A DNA stretch of 64,000 bases from Pseudoflavitalea sp. G-6-1-2 (GCF_012927185.1 NZ_JABBGB010000003.1:930001-994000), one strand, 5' to 3'; positions 43,455-52,479 are shown, counted from the stretch's first letter. Notes: generated by a model not told the origin, from the letters alone. A program made the numbers and translations.

Positions 43455-44054
43455 TCAATCTTTCAGTTTTTTCAGCTTCAGATCTTTCCATCTCACTTTG
43501 ATACCACCACCATCGTGGATCTGCAATGCAATGAAACCATTGGCTGCACCGATCTTTTCATCATCGATGGTAACCATTTCATGCCCGTTCAGCCAGGTGG
43601 TAACTTTACTGCCTTTTGCGATTATTTTCAGCGTATTCCATTCTCCCTGCTGCAGGTAAGCTTCTTTTTCTTTGGCAGGCTGTATCAGCCAGCCACGTCC
43701 GTACGACTCATAGATGCCGCCCGTATGATTGTTGAGCGGAGCCACTTCTACCTGCCATCCGCTGATCTTAACGCCTTCGATCGATGATCGGAAGAATACA
43801 CCGCTGTTGCCATTAGCCTCCTGTTTGAACTGGCAGGAAAACTCAAAATTCTTATAAGCACTGGTGGTAGACAAATAACCATACTGTTTGTCCGGGCCGC
43901 TTTCGCAGACCAGTTCACCATTATCTACGTACCATTTCTCGGTTCCGTGGATAGTCCACCCACTGAGGTCTTTGCCATTAAAGAGTTTCACTGATTTCTG
44001 GGCCGATGCAGCAAGCGTGCAGCAGCAGGCGAGGAGTAAAAAAAGATGTTTCAA
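43455..44054 (-). CDS. Secreted DUF1080 (3-keto-disaccharide hydrolase-like) protein
   Basis: This 199-residue protein has a signal peptide (KHLFLLLACCCTLAASAQ) and one DUF1080 jelly-roll: SVKLFNGKDLSGWTIHGTEKW, YGYLSTTSAYKNFEFSCQFK, NSGVFFRSS, GGIYESYGRGWL, EWNTLKIIAKG, and IALQIHDGGG. The family includes 3-keto-glucoside hydrolases and related carbohydrate-active proteins. The start codon is TTG at 44054-44052, since no ATG precedes the signal peptide and the next codons (KHLF) fit a normal n-region. It is probably periplasmic, and the glycan substrate is unknown. Confidence 0.85.
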   Translation of the reverse strand: MKHLFLLLACCCTLAASAQKSVKLFNGKDLSGWTIHGTEKWYVDNGELVCESGPDKQYGYLSTTSAYKNFEFSCQFKQEANGNSGVFFRSSIEGVKISGWQVEVAPLNNHTGGIYESYGRGWLIQPAKEKEAYLQQGEWNTLKIIAKGSKVTTWLNGHEMVTIDDEKIGAANGFIALQIHDGGGIKVRWKDLKLKKLKD

Positions 44055-44106
44055 AGCCTGGGATTTTATCAGATTAAGATAGTAAATTTCAGTATAACCT
44101 CCCCAT

Positions 44107-45192
44107 ATGCAACGATTTTATGTTGATCCGGATATCTCCGTAGCGAAGACCCTGCACACAGACTTCTACACAGATACTGCAATGTACCAGCTGGCAAAGG
44201 AGAAAATATTTGCCCCTTCCTTTCAGTTCATTGGCGACCAACAACAGGTGCCGGAGGCAGGCAGCTGTTATCCTTTCACTTATCTGGATGGTTATTTCAA
44301 CGAACCGCTGCTGCTCACAAGAAGCAATAATGGTGCCCTGCATTGTTTGAGCAATGTGTGTACGCATCGCGGTACCATCGTGGTGCACGAAGCCTGCAAA
44401 GCAGCTCAGCTGCGCTGCCGCTATCACGGAAGGTTATTTCATCTCGACGGCAAATTCAAGTCGATGCCGGAGTTCAAAGAAGTGAAAGACTTTCCGGCAG
44501 AAAGCGACAACCTCACGCAATTGCCGGTATTCAAATGGGGGCCGCTGCTGTTTGCATCCCTGCAACGGAATTCCGATCCTGCCCCTTACCTGCAGGATAT
44601 GATCGATCGGGTGGGGTGGTTGCCCATCGATGATTTTGTACTCAAACCCGAACTCTCCAAAGATTACATCGTTCAATCGCACTGGGCATTGTATTGCGAA
44701 AACTATCTCGAAGGATTTCATATACCCTTTGTACACGCAGGGCTCAATGCAGTGATCGATTTCGGCAATTACACCACCGAGCTTTTCAGGTATTCCAACT
44801 TACAGCTTGGCATCGCCAAAGACGATGATGATACATTCGATCTTCCCGCAAGCTCGCCTGATTACGGAAAGAAAGTAGCGGCCTATTATTTTTTCGTATT
44901 CCCCAATATGATGTTCAATTTCTATCCATGGGGACTGAGCATCAATATCGTTCAGCCATTGGCGATAGATCAGTGCAAAGTGAGTTTCGTAACATATGTC
45001 TGGAACCCGGATAAATTCAATACCGGCGCCGGTTCCGATCTCAATACAGTGGAGATGGAAGATGAAGAAGTGGTGGAAGCAGTGCAGCTCGGAGTAAAGA
45101 GCAGGTTCTACGAACATGGCAGGTATTCCGTTACGCGCGAACAGGGAACGCATCATTTCCATCGCATCATATCATCGATACTCAACCCATAA
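44107..45192 (+). CDS. Rieske non-heme iron oxygenase alpha-subunit-like protein
   Basis: This 361-residue protein has a Rieske [2Fe-2S] domain (Cys85-T-His87, Cys104-R-Y-His107 in CTHRG...CRYHG). A catalytic domain follows, with mononuclear iron ligands His205 and His210 in NYLEGFHIPFVH and a later ligand expected in MEDEEVVEAVQ. This is the ring-hydroxylating/choline-monooxygenase type of oxygenase. No reductase or ferredoxin partner is nearby. Twenty base pairs downstream starts an amino acid permease, hinting at oxidation of an imported amine or amino acid. The last 12 bp, including the stop, are tandemly duplicated. Confidence 0.88.
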   Translation: MQRFYVDPDISVAKTLHTDFYTDTAMYQLAKEKIFAPSFQFIGDQQQVPEAGSCYPFTYLDGYFNEPLLLTRSNNGALHCLSNVCTHRGTIVVHEACKAAQLRCRYHGRLFHLDGKFKSMPEFKEVKDFPAESDNLTQLPVFKWGPLLFASLQRNSDPAPYLQDMIDRVGWLPIDDFVLKPELSKDYIVQSHWALYCENYLEGFHIPFVHAGLNAVIDFGNYTTELFRYSNLQLGIAKDDDDTFDLPASSPDYGKKVAAYYFFVFPNMMFNFYPWGLSINIVQPLAIDQCKVSFVTYVWNPDKFNTGAGSDLNTVEMEDEEVVEAVQLGVKSRFYEHGRYSVTREQGTHHFHRIISSILNP

Positions 45193-45204
45193 CTCAACCC
45201 ATAA
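45181..45204 (+). repeat. Tandem duplication of a 12-bp unit across a stop codon
   Basis: CTCAACCCATAA occurs at 45181-45192 (ending in the stop codon of the Rieske gene) and again at 45193-45204, just before the permease start at 45213. Confidence 0.8.
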
Positions 45205-45212
45205 CCTAACCT

Positions 45213-46652
45213 ATGTCTGCACCTCCATCGCATCGCCTGCTGGGGTTCTGGTCTGCAACCAGCATAGTTATTGGCAGCATCATCGGATCGGGTGTTTTTA
45301 TGAAACCCGCTACCATGGCGGCACAGGTATCGTCTCCCATATGGCTGGCGATGGTGTGGGTAATTGCAGGCATCTTCTCTCTCTTTGGCGGATTGATCTA
45401 TGCAGAAGTAGGCGCGATGTTTCCGCAAACCGGCGGACTCTATATTTTCTTCCGTAAAATGTTCGGCGAGTTCTTCGCCTTCATGTACGGATGGGCAGCA
45501 TTTGCAGTGATCAATACTGCTTCGGTTGCGGCCATCTCTTTCGTATGCGCGCAGTACGCCGATTTCTTTTTGCATCTTCCAAGGTTTACAACTGTTACAG
45601 AGCAATCGGTTGTGTGGCATATTCCGTTTCTCGGCAATCTCTATCCCTTGCAGAATGCCGGCGTAAAATCGCTCGCCATTGCACTGATTCTTGGTCTCAC
45701 CTGGCTCAACTACCGCAGCGTAAAAGCAGGAGGCGTGGTGCAGGTAGTATCCACCATCATCAAAATAGGCGTGATAGTGCTGCTGGTATTCGGCATCTTC
45801 TTCAGTGGCAAAGGAACTGTATCCAATTTCGTTTCACCTTCTTCCCACTCTAAAGATGGATGGCAGCTGATCGGCGGCATCGTTGCCGCACTCACCGGCG
45901 CTTTCATGGCATTCGACGGATGGGTGAATGTAACTTTTGTAGGAGGTGAGATAAAACACCCGCAACGAAACATCCCCAAAAGCCTGCTGGTGGGATTGCT
46001 GGTCTGTATCGGCATTTACCTGCTGGTGAATCAGGCATACCTCTACGTAATGCCTGTGGATGCGATGGCGGCTTCTCCGCTCGTAGCTGCTGATGCCATC
46101 GGCATCGCCATGGGCGAAACCAGCGGCGCCATCGTAGCAGCCATGATTGTGATCTGCACTTTCGGCGCCATCAATGGCAATACCATGACGGAAGCCCGTG
46201 TTACCTACGCCATGGGAAAAGACAAACTCTTCTGGGCCTTCACCGGAAGGCCACACCCCAGATACGGAACTCCCGGCAACGCACTCTGGCTGCATTTCGC
46301 ATGGGCTGCAGTGTTGGTAGTGAGCGGCAGCTTCGATATGCTGGCCGATATGTTCACCTTCATTGCCTGGGTGGCCTATACTTTCGGTGCAGTAGGTGTT
46401 TTTGTATTGAGAAAAAAAATGCCTGATCATCCAAGACCCTATCGCGTATGGGGATATCCGGTAGTGCCGTTATTGTTCCTTGGTTTCGCAGGCTTCTATG
46501 TGGTGAGTACTATTGTGAATGATATCCGCAAATACAATGCAGGTGAAACACCGGTGGTGAATTCGTTGCTCGGATTATCCGTTGCAGCGCTGGGAGTGCC
46601 GCTGTACCTGTATTTCAGAAAAGTAAAGTCTAAGGCTCAATCTGAATCTTAA
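45213..46652 (+). CDS. APC-superfamily amino acid permease
   Basis: This 479-residue inner-membrane transporter has about 12 hydrophobic helices. The first carries the APC signature IVIGSIIGSGVFMKP (unwound GSG segment), and TM6 contains MAFDGWVNVTFVGGEIKHPQRNIPKSL. The length and order fit the LAT/SLC7-like bacterial branch of amino acid permeases. The substrate is not determinable. It shares a 20-bp junction with the upstream Rieske oxygenase, so the two are likely co-transcribed. Its 3' end overlaps the convergent gene by 23 bp. Confidence 0.9.
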   Translation: MSAPPSHRLLGFWSATSIVIGSIIGSGVFMKPATMAAQVSSPIWLAMVWVIAGIFSLFGGLIYAEVGAMFPQTGGLYIFFRKMFGEFFAFMYGWAAFAVINTASVAAISFVCAQYADFFLHLPRFTTVTEQSVVWHIPFLGNLYPLQNAGVKSLAIALILGLTWLNYRSVKAGGVVQVVSTIIKIGVIVLLVFGIFFSGKGTVSNFVSPSSHSKDGWQLIGGIVAALTGAFMAFDGWVNVTFVGGEIKHPQRNIPKSLLVGLLVCIGIYLLVNQAYLYVMPVDAMAASPLVAADAIGIAMGETSGAIVAAMIVICTFGAINGNTMTEARVTYAMGKDKLFWAFTGRPHPRYGTPGNALWLHFAWAAVLVVSGSFDMLADMFTFIAWVAYTFGAVGVFVLRKKMPDHPRPYRVWGYPVVPLLFLGFAGFYVVSTIVNDIRKYNAGETPVVNSLLGLSVAALGVPLYLYFRKVKSKAQSES

Positions 46653-47574
46653 CGGGCTTTCCGCCATAATACCAAACGTTCAGTGAATCTTTGAGGCGGG
46701 TGGTATCTGCTGCTTCTGCCGGAAGGCGAACAAAGATGGTGAAGTTGAGGGAGTCGCTTGTTTCCATCTGTATGCGCGAACTGAGATTGTGAACGAAAGC
46801 ATATCGCTTCAACGCTCTCGATTTTTTATCCGTTCTCTCGAATACGAATTTGTAAGTGCCGGGAACAGTTGTGGCAACAGTAGCCGGAGGCGTTGCCTGC
46901 GGACTGTCTGGCAGTACGTTGGAACTGGTTGTATCGGGTGTGGTTACAGGAGTAGCTACCTGTTGTGTATTGTCGGGCGAATTGTGATTGTCGCTTTTGT
47001 TGTAGAGCATGTATCCGCCCCAGAGGATCACTACCAGTCCGATAACGGCCAATGTACCGATCAGCAATATGCGGCGTTGACTGTTGTGCACTTTATGACG
47101 AACCTGGTTCTCATCGTACACGGGAATATGGCGGGTAGATTTATCCGGCGTTCTGTCCTCCGTATGAAAATCGAGTTTCTCGATGGTGGGTTCTCCGGGA
47201 GTGAAAGCCAGTTCACCATCTTTCAGTTTCTGCAACGATCCGATACCTTCGATGGAGAAAGGTTTGCCGATATTGAGCAGCAGCTTGCCATCGGCAAGAT
47301 AACTTTCGAGATCGGCTTCTGCCAGTGGTTTGATCTTACCGGTTTGTGTACGGATAAATTCAATCAGCTCTTCATCAACTTTCGCAGCAGGCTTATGGGT
47401 GAATTGAATATACTTCAGCACTTCCCTGAAATTCTTATCGCTGAAATCGGGAACGGTTACGGCTGCATCCAGATGCAATTCACCGATACCCGGCAGGCTA
47501 AGGCGTTTATTGGTGTAGAAGTATTTCGCTAACAGAACGGCAAGTTTCAAGATATCATGGATTTTGTTGCCCAC
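46630..47574 (-). CDS. HU-CCDC81-like/SPOR-type membrane protein
   Basis: This 314-residue protein starts at GTG (47574). The first ~130 residues hold two short domains with LSLPGIGELHLD and FSIEGIGSLQKLKDGELAFTP, matching the paired HU-CCDC81-like domains of Bacteroidota membrane proteins. A linker, one membrane helix (about 169-190), a Thr/Pro-rich periplasmic stretch and a C-terminal domain of about 80 residues (YKFVFERTDKKSRALKRYAF) follow. Such proteins are thought to connect the cytosol and cell envelope, possibly at division sites. A canonical SPOR fold is not certain here. The 3' end overlaps the permease gene. Confidence 0.65.
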   Translation of the reverse strand: MGNKIHDILKLAVLLAKYFYTNKRLSLPGIGELHLDAAVTVPDFSDKNFREVLKYIQFTHKPAAKVDEELIEFIRTQTGKIKPLAEADLESYLADGKLLLNIGKPFSIEGIGSLQKLKDGELAFTPGEPTIEKLDFHTEDRTPDKSTRHIPVYDENQVRHKVHNSQRRILLIGTLAVIGLVVILWGGYMLYNKSDNHNSPDNTQQVATPVTTPDTTSSNVLPDSPQATPPATVATTVPGTYKFVFERTDKKSRALKRYAFVHNLSSRIQMETSDSLNFTIFVRLPAEAADTTRLKDSLNVWYYGGKPVKIQIEP

Positions 47575-47623
47575 AAGTTAAACATAAATTGTTGGTATGC
47601 AAACAAACAAGCATCACAGGTTG

Positions 47624-47631
47624 TAATTTTG
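47624..47631 (+). promoter_or_regulatory. -7 promoter box directly before the 47636 gene
   Basis: TAATTTTG matches TAnnTTTG and ends 4 nt before the ATG, predicting a leaderless mRNA. Confidence 0.45.
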
Positions 47632-47635
47632 CAAT

Positions 47636-47980
47636 ATGACAGAAAGAGAGATACAATTCATGCGTTACTGGGAAGAGAACAGGGAGCGTGAAAGCAAATG
47701 GCAATATCAGCTCGTGATCGGCATACCAATAGGACTGCTTTTTTCGTTACCCATTATCGGCATCGTATTCACCAGCCGCTACTGGTACGAGCGTGCAGAC
47801 ATGGCCGTCAATGCAAGCCTCAACCCAACAGTATTGATGGTGGCGGTGTTCATAATTTCGGTTTTTGTAGCTATCTTTTACAAGCGGTACCAGTGGGACA
47901 GAAAAGAGCAGCAGTACAAAGAACTGAAAGCAAAGGAAGATCGTGAGCGGAAGTCGGGTAGTGAGCCGGTGCAGCAATAA
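47636..47980 (+). CDS. Small two-helix membrane protein
   Basis: This 114-residue protein has a charged amphipathic start (MTEREIQFMRYWEENRERE), two membrane helices (about 26-45 and 63-82) with a short YWYERADM loop, and a long charged cytosolic tail. I do not recognise a named family. Its start is unusual in having a promoter box 4 nt upstream. The next in-frame ATG (47660) would remove the charged N-terminus. It stands alone between the divergent HU-CCDC81-like gene and the FKBP lipoprotein. Confidence 0.7.
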   Translation: MTEREIQFMRYWEENRERESKWQYQLVIGIPIGLLFSLPIIGIVFTSRYWYERADMAVNASLNPTVLMVAVFIISVFVAIFYKRYQWDRKEQQYKELKAKEDRERKSGSEPVQQ

Positions 47981-48033
47981 TATTGAGACGATTGTCTATA
48001 TGTGCATTCCGTGCATTACCAGCAATAATAACC

Positions 48034-48522
48034 ATGCTAAGACCACTACTGTATCTGTTGATTGTAACTTTCCTCATCGCCTGTTTCAAAAAGGAGAATG
48101 ATTGCGCCCCTAAAAATGTAACTGCTCCTGCATCCGAAGTTCAGGCAGTAAGAGATTATCTCGCGGCCAACAGCATCGAGGCCGAAGCGCATAGCAGCGG
48201 AATGTATTTCCAGATACTCGCACCGGGCAATGGAGTTCCTCCTCCCATCTGCAGCAGCATCCGTGTAAAATTCAGTGGCAAACTCGTAAACGGAACCGAA
48301 TTCGAAAGCAGCAATGATGTAGTGCTGAATCTTAAACTGATGCTGGAAAGCTGGAGAATCTGTTTGCCGATGATCAAACCCATGGGCAGGATCCGTTTTT
48401 TTGTTCCGCCTTCACTTGGCTACGGCTCCGAAGGCAAGAAAGACAAGGTATCCGGAGCCATCCTCGTAGCCCCGCATACTCCCGTGATTATCTACGAAGT
48501 AACCCTGTTCGAAGTGAGTTAG
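48034..48522 (+). CDS. FKBP-type peptidyl-prolyl isomerase lipoprotein
   Basis: This 162-residue lipoprotein starts at 48034, with the lipobox FLIAC (Cys17). The C-terminal ~110 residues form an FKBP domain: GMYFQILAPGNGVPP, RVKFSGKLVNGTEFESS, MKPMG-like MIKPMGRIRFFVPPSLGYGSEG, and VIIYEVTLFEV. These match the ligand-pocket strands of Bacteroidota lipoprotein FKBPs. It probably assists folding of exported proteins. The insert VLNLKLMLESWRIC deviates from the usual VIPGW segment, so isomerase activity is likely but not certain. Confidence 0.82.
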   Translation: MLRPLLYLLIVTFLIACFKKENDCAPKNVTAPASEVQAVRDYLAANSIEAEAHSSGMYFQILAPGNGVPPPICSSIRVKFSGKLVNGTEFESSNDVVLNLKLMLESWRICLPMIKPMGRIRFFVPPSLGYGSEGKKDKVSGAILVAPHTPVIIYEVTLFEVS

Positions 48523-48541
48523 GAGGTTATCCCTTTTCAAC

Positions 48542-48549
48542 TATCTTTG
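48542..48549 (+). promoter_or_regulatory. -7 promoter box of the L-serine dehydratase gene
   Basis: TATCTTTG matches TAnnTTTG, 17 nt before the TTG start at 48567. It supports that start. Confidence 0.5.
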
Positions 48550-48566
48550 TAATAAATTAAGCTCAC

Positions 48567-49994
48567 TTGCCACACGAAGCCATTTCAGTTTTCGATATGT
48601 TCAAGATTGGTGTAGGTCCCAGCAGCTCCCATACACTGGGGCCCTGGCGTGCCGCACAACGATTTCTCCAGGCCCTCGCAAAACGTCAGCCTCTCTTCAA
48701 CGTAATGTCTGTTCGCGTACTGCTCTATGGCTCTCTTGCCAAAACCGGTAAGGGCCACGGAACGGATATCGCCGTTCAGCTCGGTCTTTGCGGAGAAGAT
48801 CCGGTAACCTTTGATGTGCATCAGATTCAACCCCGCATCAAAGACATCAGGGAGATGAAGAAGATGGTGCTGGATGGCAAACACGAAATAGATTTCGATC
48901 CCGCTGAAGATATAGAACTGCTGATGACGGAAAGCCTGCCTTTCCATCCCAATGCACTCACTTTCCTCGCCACATTCGAAAATGGCGATCAGGTTGCAGA
49001 AACTTACTACTCTGTTGGTGGAGGTTTTGTAACGCAGGAAGGAGAGGAGACAGGTGGAGCCGATGCAGTTCAACTGCCTTTTCCCATCGATACCGGTGAT
49101 GATCTCGAACACTGGTGCCGCAAAACCGGACTCAGCATCAGCGAAGTGGTGATGGAGAACGAAAACTGCTGGAGGCCCGAAGCTGATACCAAAGCCGGCA
49201 TGCTCCGTATCTGGCAGGTGATGAAAGATTGTATCTACAGAGGTTGCCATACACAGGGCATCCTTCCCGGTGGACTCAATGTAAAACGCCGCGCTGCCGA
49301 CCTCAACAAAAAACTGATCGGCGGAAGAGAATACCACAACTACGACAGCTGGCTGGAGGCTATCAGAGCCGGAGGCCAGAACTTTCAATATACCCTCGAC
49401 TGGGTGAGCTGCTTTGCACTGGCCGTGAACGAAGAGAATGCATCCTTCGGCCGAGTAGTTACTGCGCCCACCAATGGCGCTGCAGGTGTGATCCCCGCAG
49501 TGCTGCAATATTTCGTGACCTTCTGCGATGGTTATAAAGAAGACAGGATACTGCAGTTTATGCTCACTGCAGCAGAGATCGGAAGCATCTTCAAAAAAGG
49601 TGCAACCATATCTGCGGCTATGGGTGGCTGTCAGGCTGAGATCGGTGTATCATCTGCAATGGCTGCTGCCGGCCTTACCGAGGCAATGGGTGGAACCCAG
49701 CGCCAGGCTATGATGGCTGCAGAGATTGCAATGGAACACCACCTTGGGCTTACCTGCGATCCGATTGCGGGCCTCGTTCAGATCCCCTGCATCGAACGCA
49801 ATACCATGGGCGCCATCAAGGCTATCACTGCTTCTCAACTGGCCTTACAGAGCACGCCTGATTTTGCCAGGGTGTCTCTGGATGGTGTGATCAGAACTAT
49901 GTGGGACACAGCAAGGGACATGAGTTTCAAGTACAAGGAAACCGCCGAAGGCGGGCTGGCTGTTCATATTCCGATCAGCCTGCCGGAATGTTAA
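48567..49994 (+). CDS. sdaA: L-serine ammonia-lyase (iron-sulfur type, single chain)
   Basis: This 475-residue enzyme deaminates L-serine to pyruvate with a [4Fe-4S] cluster. The beta-type N-domain has [22 protein letters not shown], and the alpha-type domain has [35 protein letters not shown] and [18 protein letters not shown], with the expected cluster cysteines. The start codon is TTG (48567). The first ATG (48597) would delete the conserved ISVFD. It has its own -7 box. Confidence 0.94.
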   Translation: MPHEAISVFDMFKIGVGPSSSHTLGPWRAAQRFLQALAKRQPLFNVMSVRVLLYGSLAKTGKGHGTDIAVQLGLCGEDPVTFDVHQIQPRIKDIREMKKMVLDGKHEIDFDPAEDIELLMTESLPFHPNALTFLATFENGDQVAETYYSVGGGFVTQEGEETGGADAVQLPFPIDTGDDLEHWCRKTGLSISEVVMENENCWRPEADTKAGMLRIWQVMKDCIYRGCHTQGILPGGLNVKRRAADLNKKLIGGREYHNYDSWLEAIRAGGQNFQYTLDWVSCFALAVNEENASFGRVVTAPTNGAAGVIPAVLQYFVTFCDGYKEDRILQFMLTAAEIGSIFKKGATISAAMGGCQAEIGVSSAMAAAGLTEAMGGTQRQAMMAAEIAMEHHLGLTCDPIAGLVQIPCIERNTMGAIKAITASQLALQSTPDFARVSLDGVIRTMWDTARDMSFKYKETAEGGLAVHIPISLPEC

Positions 49995-50106
49995 CGGATA
50001 AGACCGTTGATTGGATTCCTGCCACTGACCTTCTCCGACATCGACTGCTTTTCGTTGCGTTTACGACTCCCTTAGTCCCGTTGTTCATTCTTTAAAAACA
50101 ACAGGT

Positions 50107-50979
50107 ATGACTACAGAACGTAACTTCAACACCATTAGTCCATCAGCACGCGTATTGCTGCTGATGAAGGCATTAACAGACATTCCCTTCGCCAGGGAAA
50201 CAGCCTCGCTTATTCTCGATCCGGAAGCATTCGACCGGTTGCTGCAGCAACAGCATTCCATTACATTCCTCATGCGCGTAGTGCATTTCGAGAACAGGTA
50301 CAAGACCATCGATCAGATGCTCGACATCCTGCTGCCGCATAATATTCTGGAACTCTCATCGGGCTTCAGTTGCAGAGGACTGGCCATGGCGCAGCACCAA
50401 CCGGTGATCTATCTCGATACCGATCTTCCTGAGTCGGCAGGCAATAAGAAAACACTCATCACCGATCTCATCCGCATTCACCATGTGCATCGCAGAGGCA
50501 AACTTTATGTGCAGCCACTCAATGCCATGGACGAACATCAGTTTGAAAATGCGTTGCAGTTTTTTCCACCCGGCCCCATCACCATCGTAAATGAAGGACT
50601 GCTGGTATATCTCAACGATGAAGAAAAACGCGAGTTATGCCGAACCATACATGCCATACTCAAACGCCGCGGCGGGCATTGGATAACCGGAGATATTTAT
50701 CTGAAGAATCCAGATCACGAACCCGGTAACAGCAAGGTAACGGCAGATGATAACAGATGGAAAGAATTTCTCACCGAGCATAATGTAAACGATAACAAGT
50801 TCGGCAGTTATGAAGAAGCGGAGACTTTCTTCAACAGCTGCAAGTTCCGCGTAGCGCACAAAGCGCCCACCCTGTACAAAACCATCAGTGCGCTGCGATA
50901 TTTCTCAGAGCCGGTAACAACAGAAATGATCGACAGGTGGTTGCAGTTCAGGCAAACATGGGTGCTCGAAGCGGAATGA
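50107..50979 (+). CDS. Class I SAM methyltransferase, leucine carboxyl methyltransferase-like
   Basis: This 290-residue protein has an AdoMet site resembling the LCMT/PPM1 family: NILELSSGFSCRGLAM (motif I, normally E-x-G-x-G, here E-L-S-S-G), then VIYLDTDLPE (acidic end of strand 2), later PITIVNEGLLVYLNDEEKREL and the HWITGDIY strand. Targets of bacterial members include small carboxylates and polyketide-like products, so the substrate here is unknown. No biosynthetic genes adjoin it. It follows sdaA by 112 bp without a visible terminator. Confidence 0.78.
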   Translation: MTTERNFNTISPSARVLLLMKALTDIPFARETASLILDPEAFDRLLQQQHSITFLMRVVHFENRYKTIDQMLDILLPHNILELSSGFSCRGLAMAQHQPVIYLDTDLPESAGNKKTLITDLIRIHHVHRRGKLYVQPLNAMDEHQFENALQFFPPGPITIVNEGLLVYLNDEEKRELCRTIHAILKRRGGHWITGDIYLKNPDHEPGNSKVTADDNRWKEFLTEHNVNDNKFGSYEEAETFFNSCKFRVAHKAPTLYKTISALRYFSEPVTTEMIDRWLQFRQTWVLEAE

Positions 50980-50998
50980 GAAGAGCTTGCCTGCTAAG

Positions 50999-51032
50999 AC
51001 AATGGCGCCGGATCTGATACCAGGCGCCATTG
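50999..51032. terminator. Hairpin between the convergent 50979 and 51033 genes
   Basis: ACAATGGCGCC and GGCGCCATTGT form a perfect 11-bp stem with a 12-nt loop. The T-run is weak. Confidence 0.6.
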
Positions 51033-51854
51033 TTATTGGTAAGTATATTCTTTTTTGAAAATTCTATCGGCTTTTCTTTTTCTCTTTCCATTACTCTTGA
51101 TGGTGACCTCAAAAATCCGCATCTCTGTACAATTGCCAAAGCTGTCATAGTTGTACTCATAGTCGTAATTAACTTCGGTACCATTGAACTGTTTGGTTGT
51201 CGAAGTGAGGGCATCACCGTGCTCATTGTACGTGACCCCTTCTTTGGGAAACTTACTGCCATTTTCAAAATTCAAGGTGGCGGTATCTGTCAGCAGTTTT
51301 CTGCCATCCGGATGGTAGGCCGTTTTTACATATTTGTTCTGATCATAAAGATATTCCGCACATTCGGTTCCGAAAGGGGAACCACTCTTATCGTACAGTG
51401 TAAACTTTACCGGATCCCCGTTTTCATTGTTGACAATATCGGCATACTGATACATGGTTCGGTAAGCATCCTGATAGATTTCCTTTATAAGAAAACCTTT
51501 GCTGTCGTATTCGAACACCGTGGTTTCTTTATTGATGCCGATGCTTGTAAGGTGCTCGCTGTATGAGGATAACCTTCTTCTGTGAATAGTGTCGTTGGTG
51601 CAGGTGAGTTTGAAAATGAGCTTGTCGTCTTTATCATATCTTTCAACCTGAGCCAGCATCCCGGCTTCAAACAACATTATCGATCGCTCAATCTTTTTTC
51701 CGCTGGAACCATAGAATATATTGGTAGCAATGATTTTTTCCGGCCTGACGGTTTTGTATTCAGGTCTGTCGCGTTGAATAGTCGAATAAAGACTTTGTGC
51801 CTGTAATACTGAACAATACAATATAGAAAAGCAGAAAGTAAATAGTCTGATCAT
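51033..51854 (-). CDS. Secreted YD-like repeat protein 3
   Basis: This 273-residue protein starts at 51854 (MIRLFTFCFSILYCSVLQAQ), a typical signal peptide without lipobox. The mature chain has repeated short beta units (VERYDKDDKLIF, FEYDSKGFLIKEIY, YLYDQNKYVKTAY, YEYNYDSFGNCTEM), comparable to the two YD-like lipoproteins at 28-30 kb but with a different N-terminus. It ends in a basic stretch, RKRKADRIFKKEYTYQ. The function is unknown, and export to the periplasm or cell surface is inferred. Confidence 0.72.
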   Translation of the reverse strand: MIRLFTFCFSILYCSVLQAQSLYSTIQRDRPEYKTVRPEKIIATNIFYGSSGKKIERSIMLFEAGMLAQVERYDKDDKLIFKLTCTNDTIHRRRLSSYSEHLTSIGINKETTVFEYDSKGFLIKEIYQDAYRTMYQYADIVNNENGDPVKFTLYDKSGSPFGTECAEYLYDQNKYVKTAYHPDGRKLLTDTATLNFENGSKFPKEGVTYNEHGDALTSTTKQFNGTEVNYDYEYNYDSFGNCTEMRIFEVTIKSNGKRKRKADRIFKKEYTYQ

Positions 51855-51919
51855 GAAAGATTGTACATTGAATATCATAACTGCAAGATATTACGGATCT
51901 GTTACTGCTGCAAGTGATT

Positions 51920-52447
51920 TTATGGAACCGGCACCCAGTAAGTGCGTACCATTCTGTCGTTCACATTGTCGTAGAGCTCGGCATTGAAAATGCCACCATT
52001 ATTTTCGATCACTTTCATAGATCCGATATTGGTGATATTGCAGCCGATGAGTACGCGGCTGTTTTCTTTCTTATCGATCTTTTGCAGCAGCAGCTGGAGC
52101 ATGATGGATGCGAGGCCTTTGAGTCTGTGCGAAGGTGCGATGTCATATCCGATATGTCCACCAATGTTGGCGAAGTATTCGTTGTCTAATGATGGCCGGT
52201 AGCGGATGGTGCCGTAGATGGTATTTGTTTCGTCTGTAAGCCAGTAGGAATGCATTTTTACGAAGCCGGGTGGGAGGTTGATGCCTTGCGATTCATCGAG
52301 ACGGTCTTGCACGTATTGGGGAAAGTTGTCGAGGGCGGGTTGGAAGATGTTGTATTTGCGCGTTTCGTTGTGGTGGAAGAAATCCAACACAAAAGCTGAG
52401 AATTCATTTTCATATTGAAGAGCTGGTATGGTAAGGAACTGTTGCAT
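51920..52447 (-). CDS. GNAT family N-acetyltransferase
   Basis: This 175-residue protein has the GNAT core. GHIGYDIAPSHRLKGLASIMLQLLL contains the acetyl-CoA loop (R-x-K-G-x-A form), followed by LIGCNITNIGSMKVIENNGG, which is motif B with the usual N-x-x-S-x-x-(V/I)-(I/L)-E. This wording resembles GNATs that act on small molecules or amino acids. The acceptor is unknown. It lies between unrelated secreted-protein genes. Confidence 0.85.
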   Translation of the reverse strand: MQQFLTIPALQYENEFSAFVLDFFHHNETRKYNIFQPALDNFPQYVQDRLDESQGINLPPGFVKMHSYWLTDETNTIYGTIRYRPSLDNEYFANIGGHIGYDIAPSHRLKGLASIMLQLLLQKIDKKENSRVLIGCNITNIGSMKVIENNGGIFNAELYDNVNDRMVRTYWVPVP

Positions 52448-52479
52448 AGGTTTGCTTTTTCCTTCTGTAAAGGTAGAGC

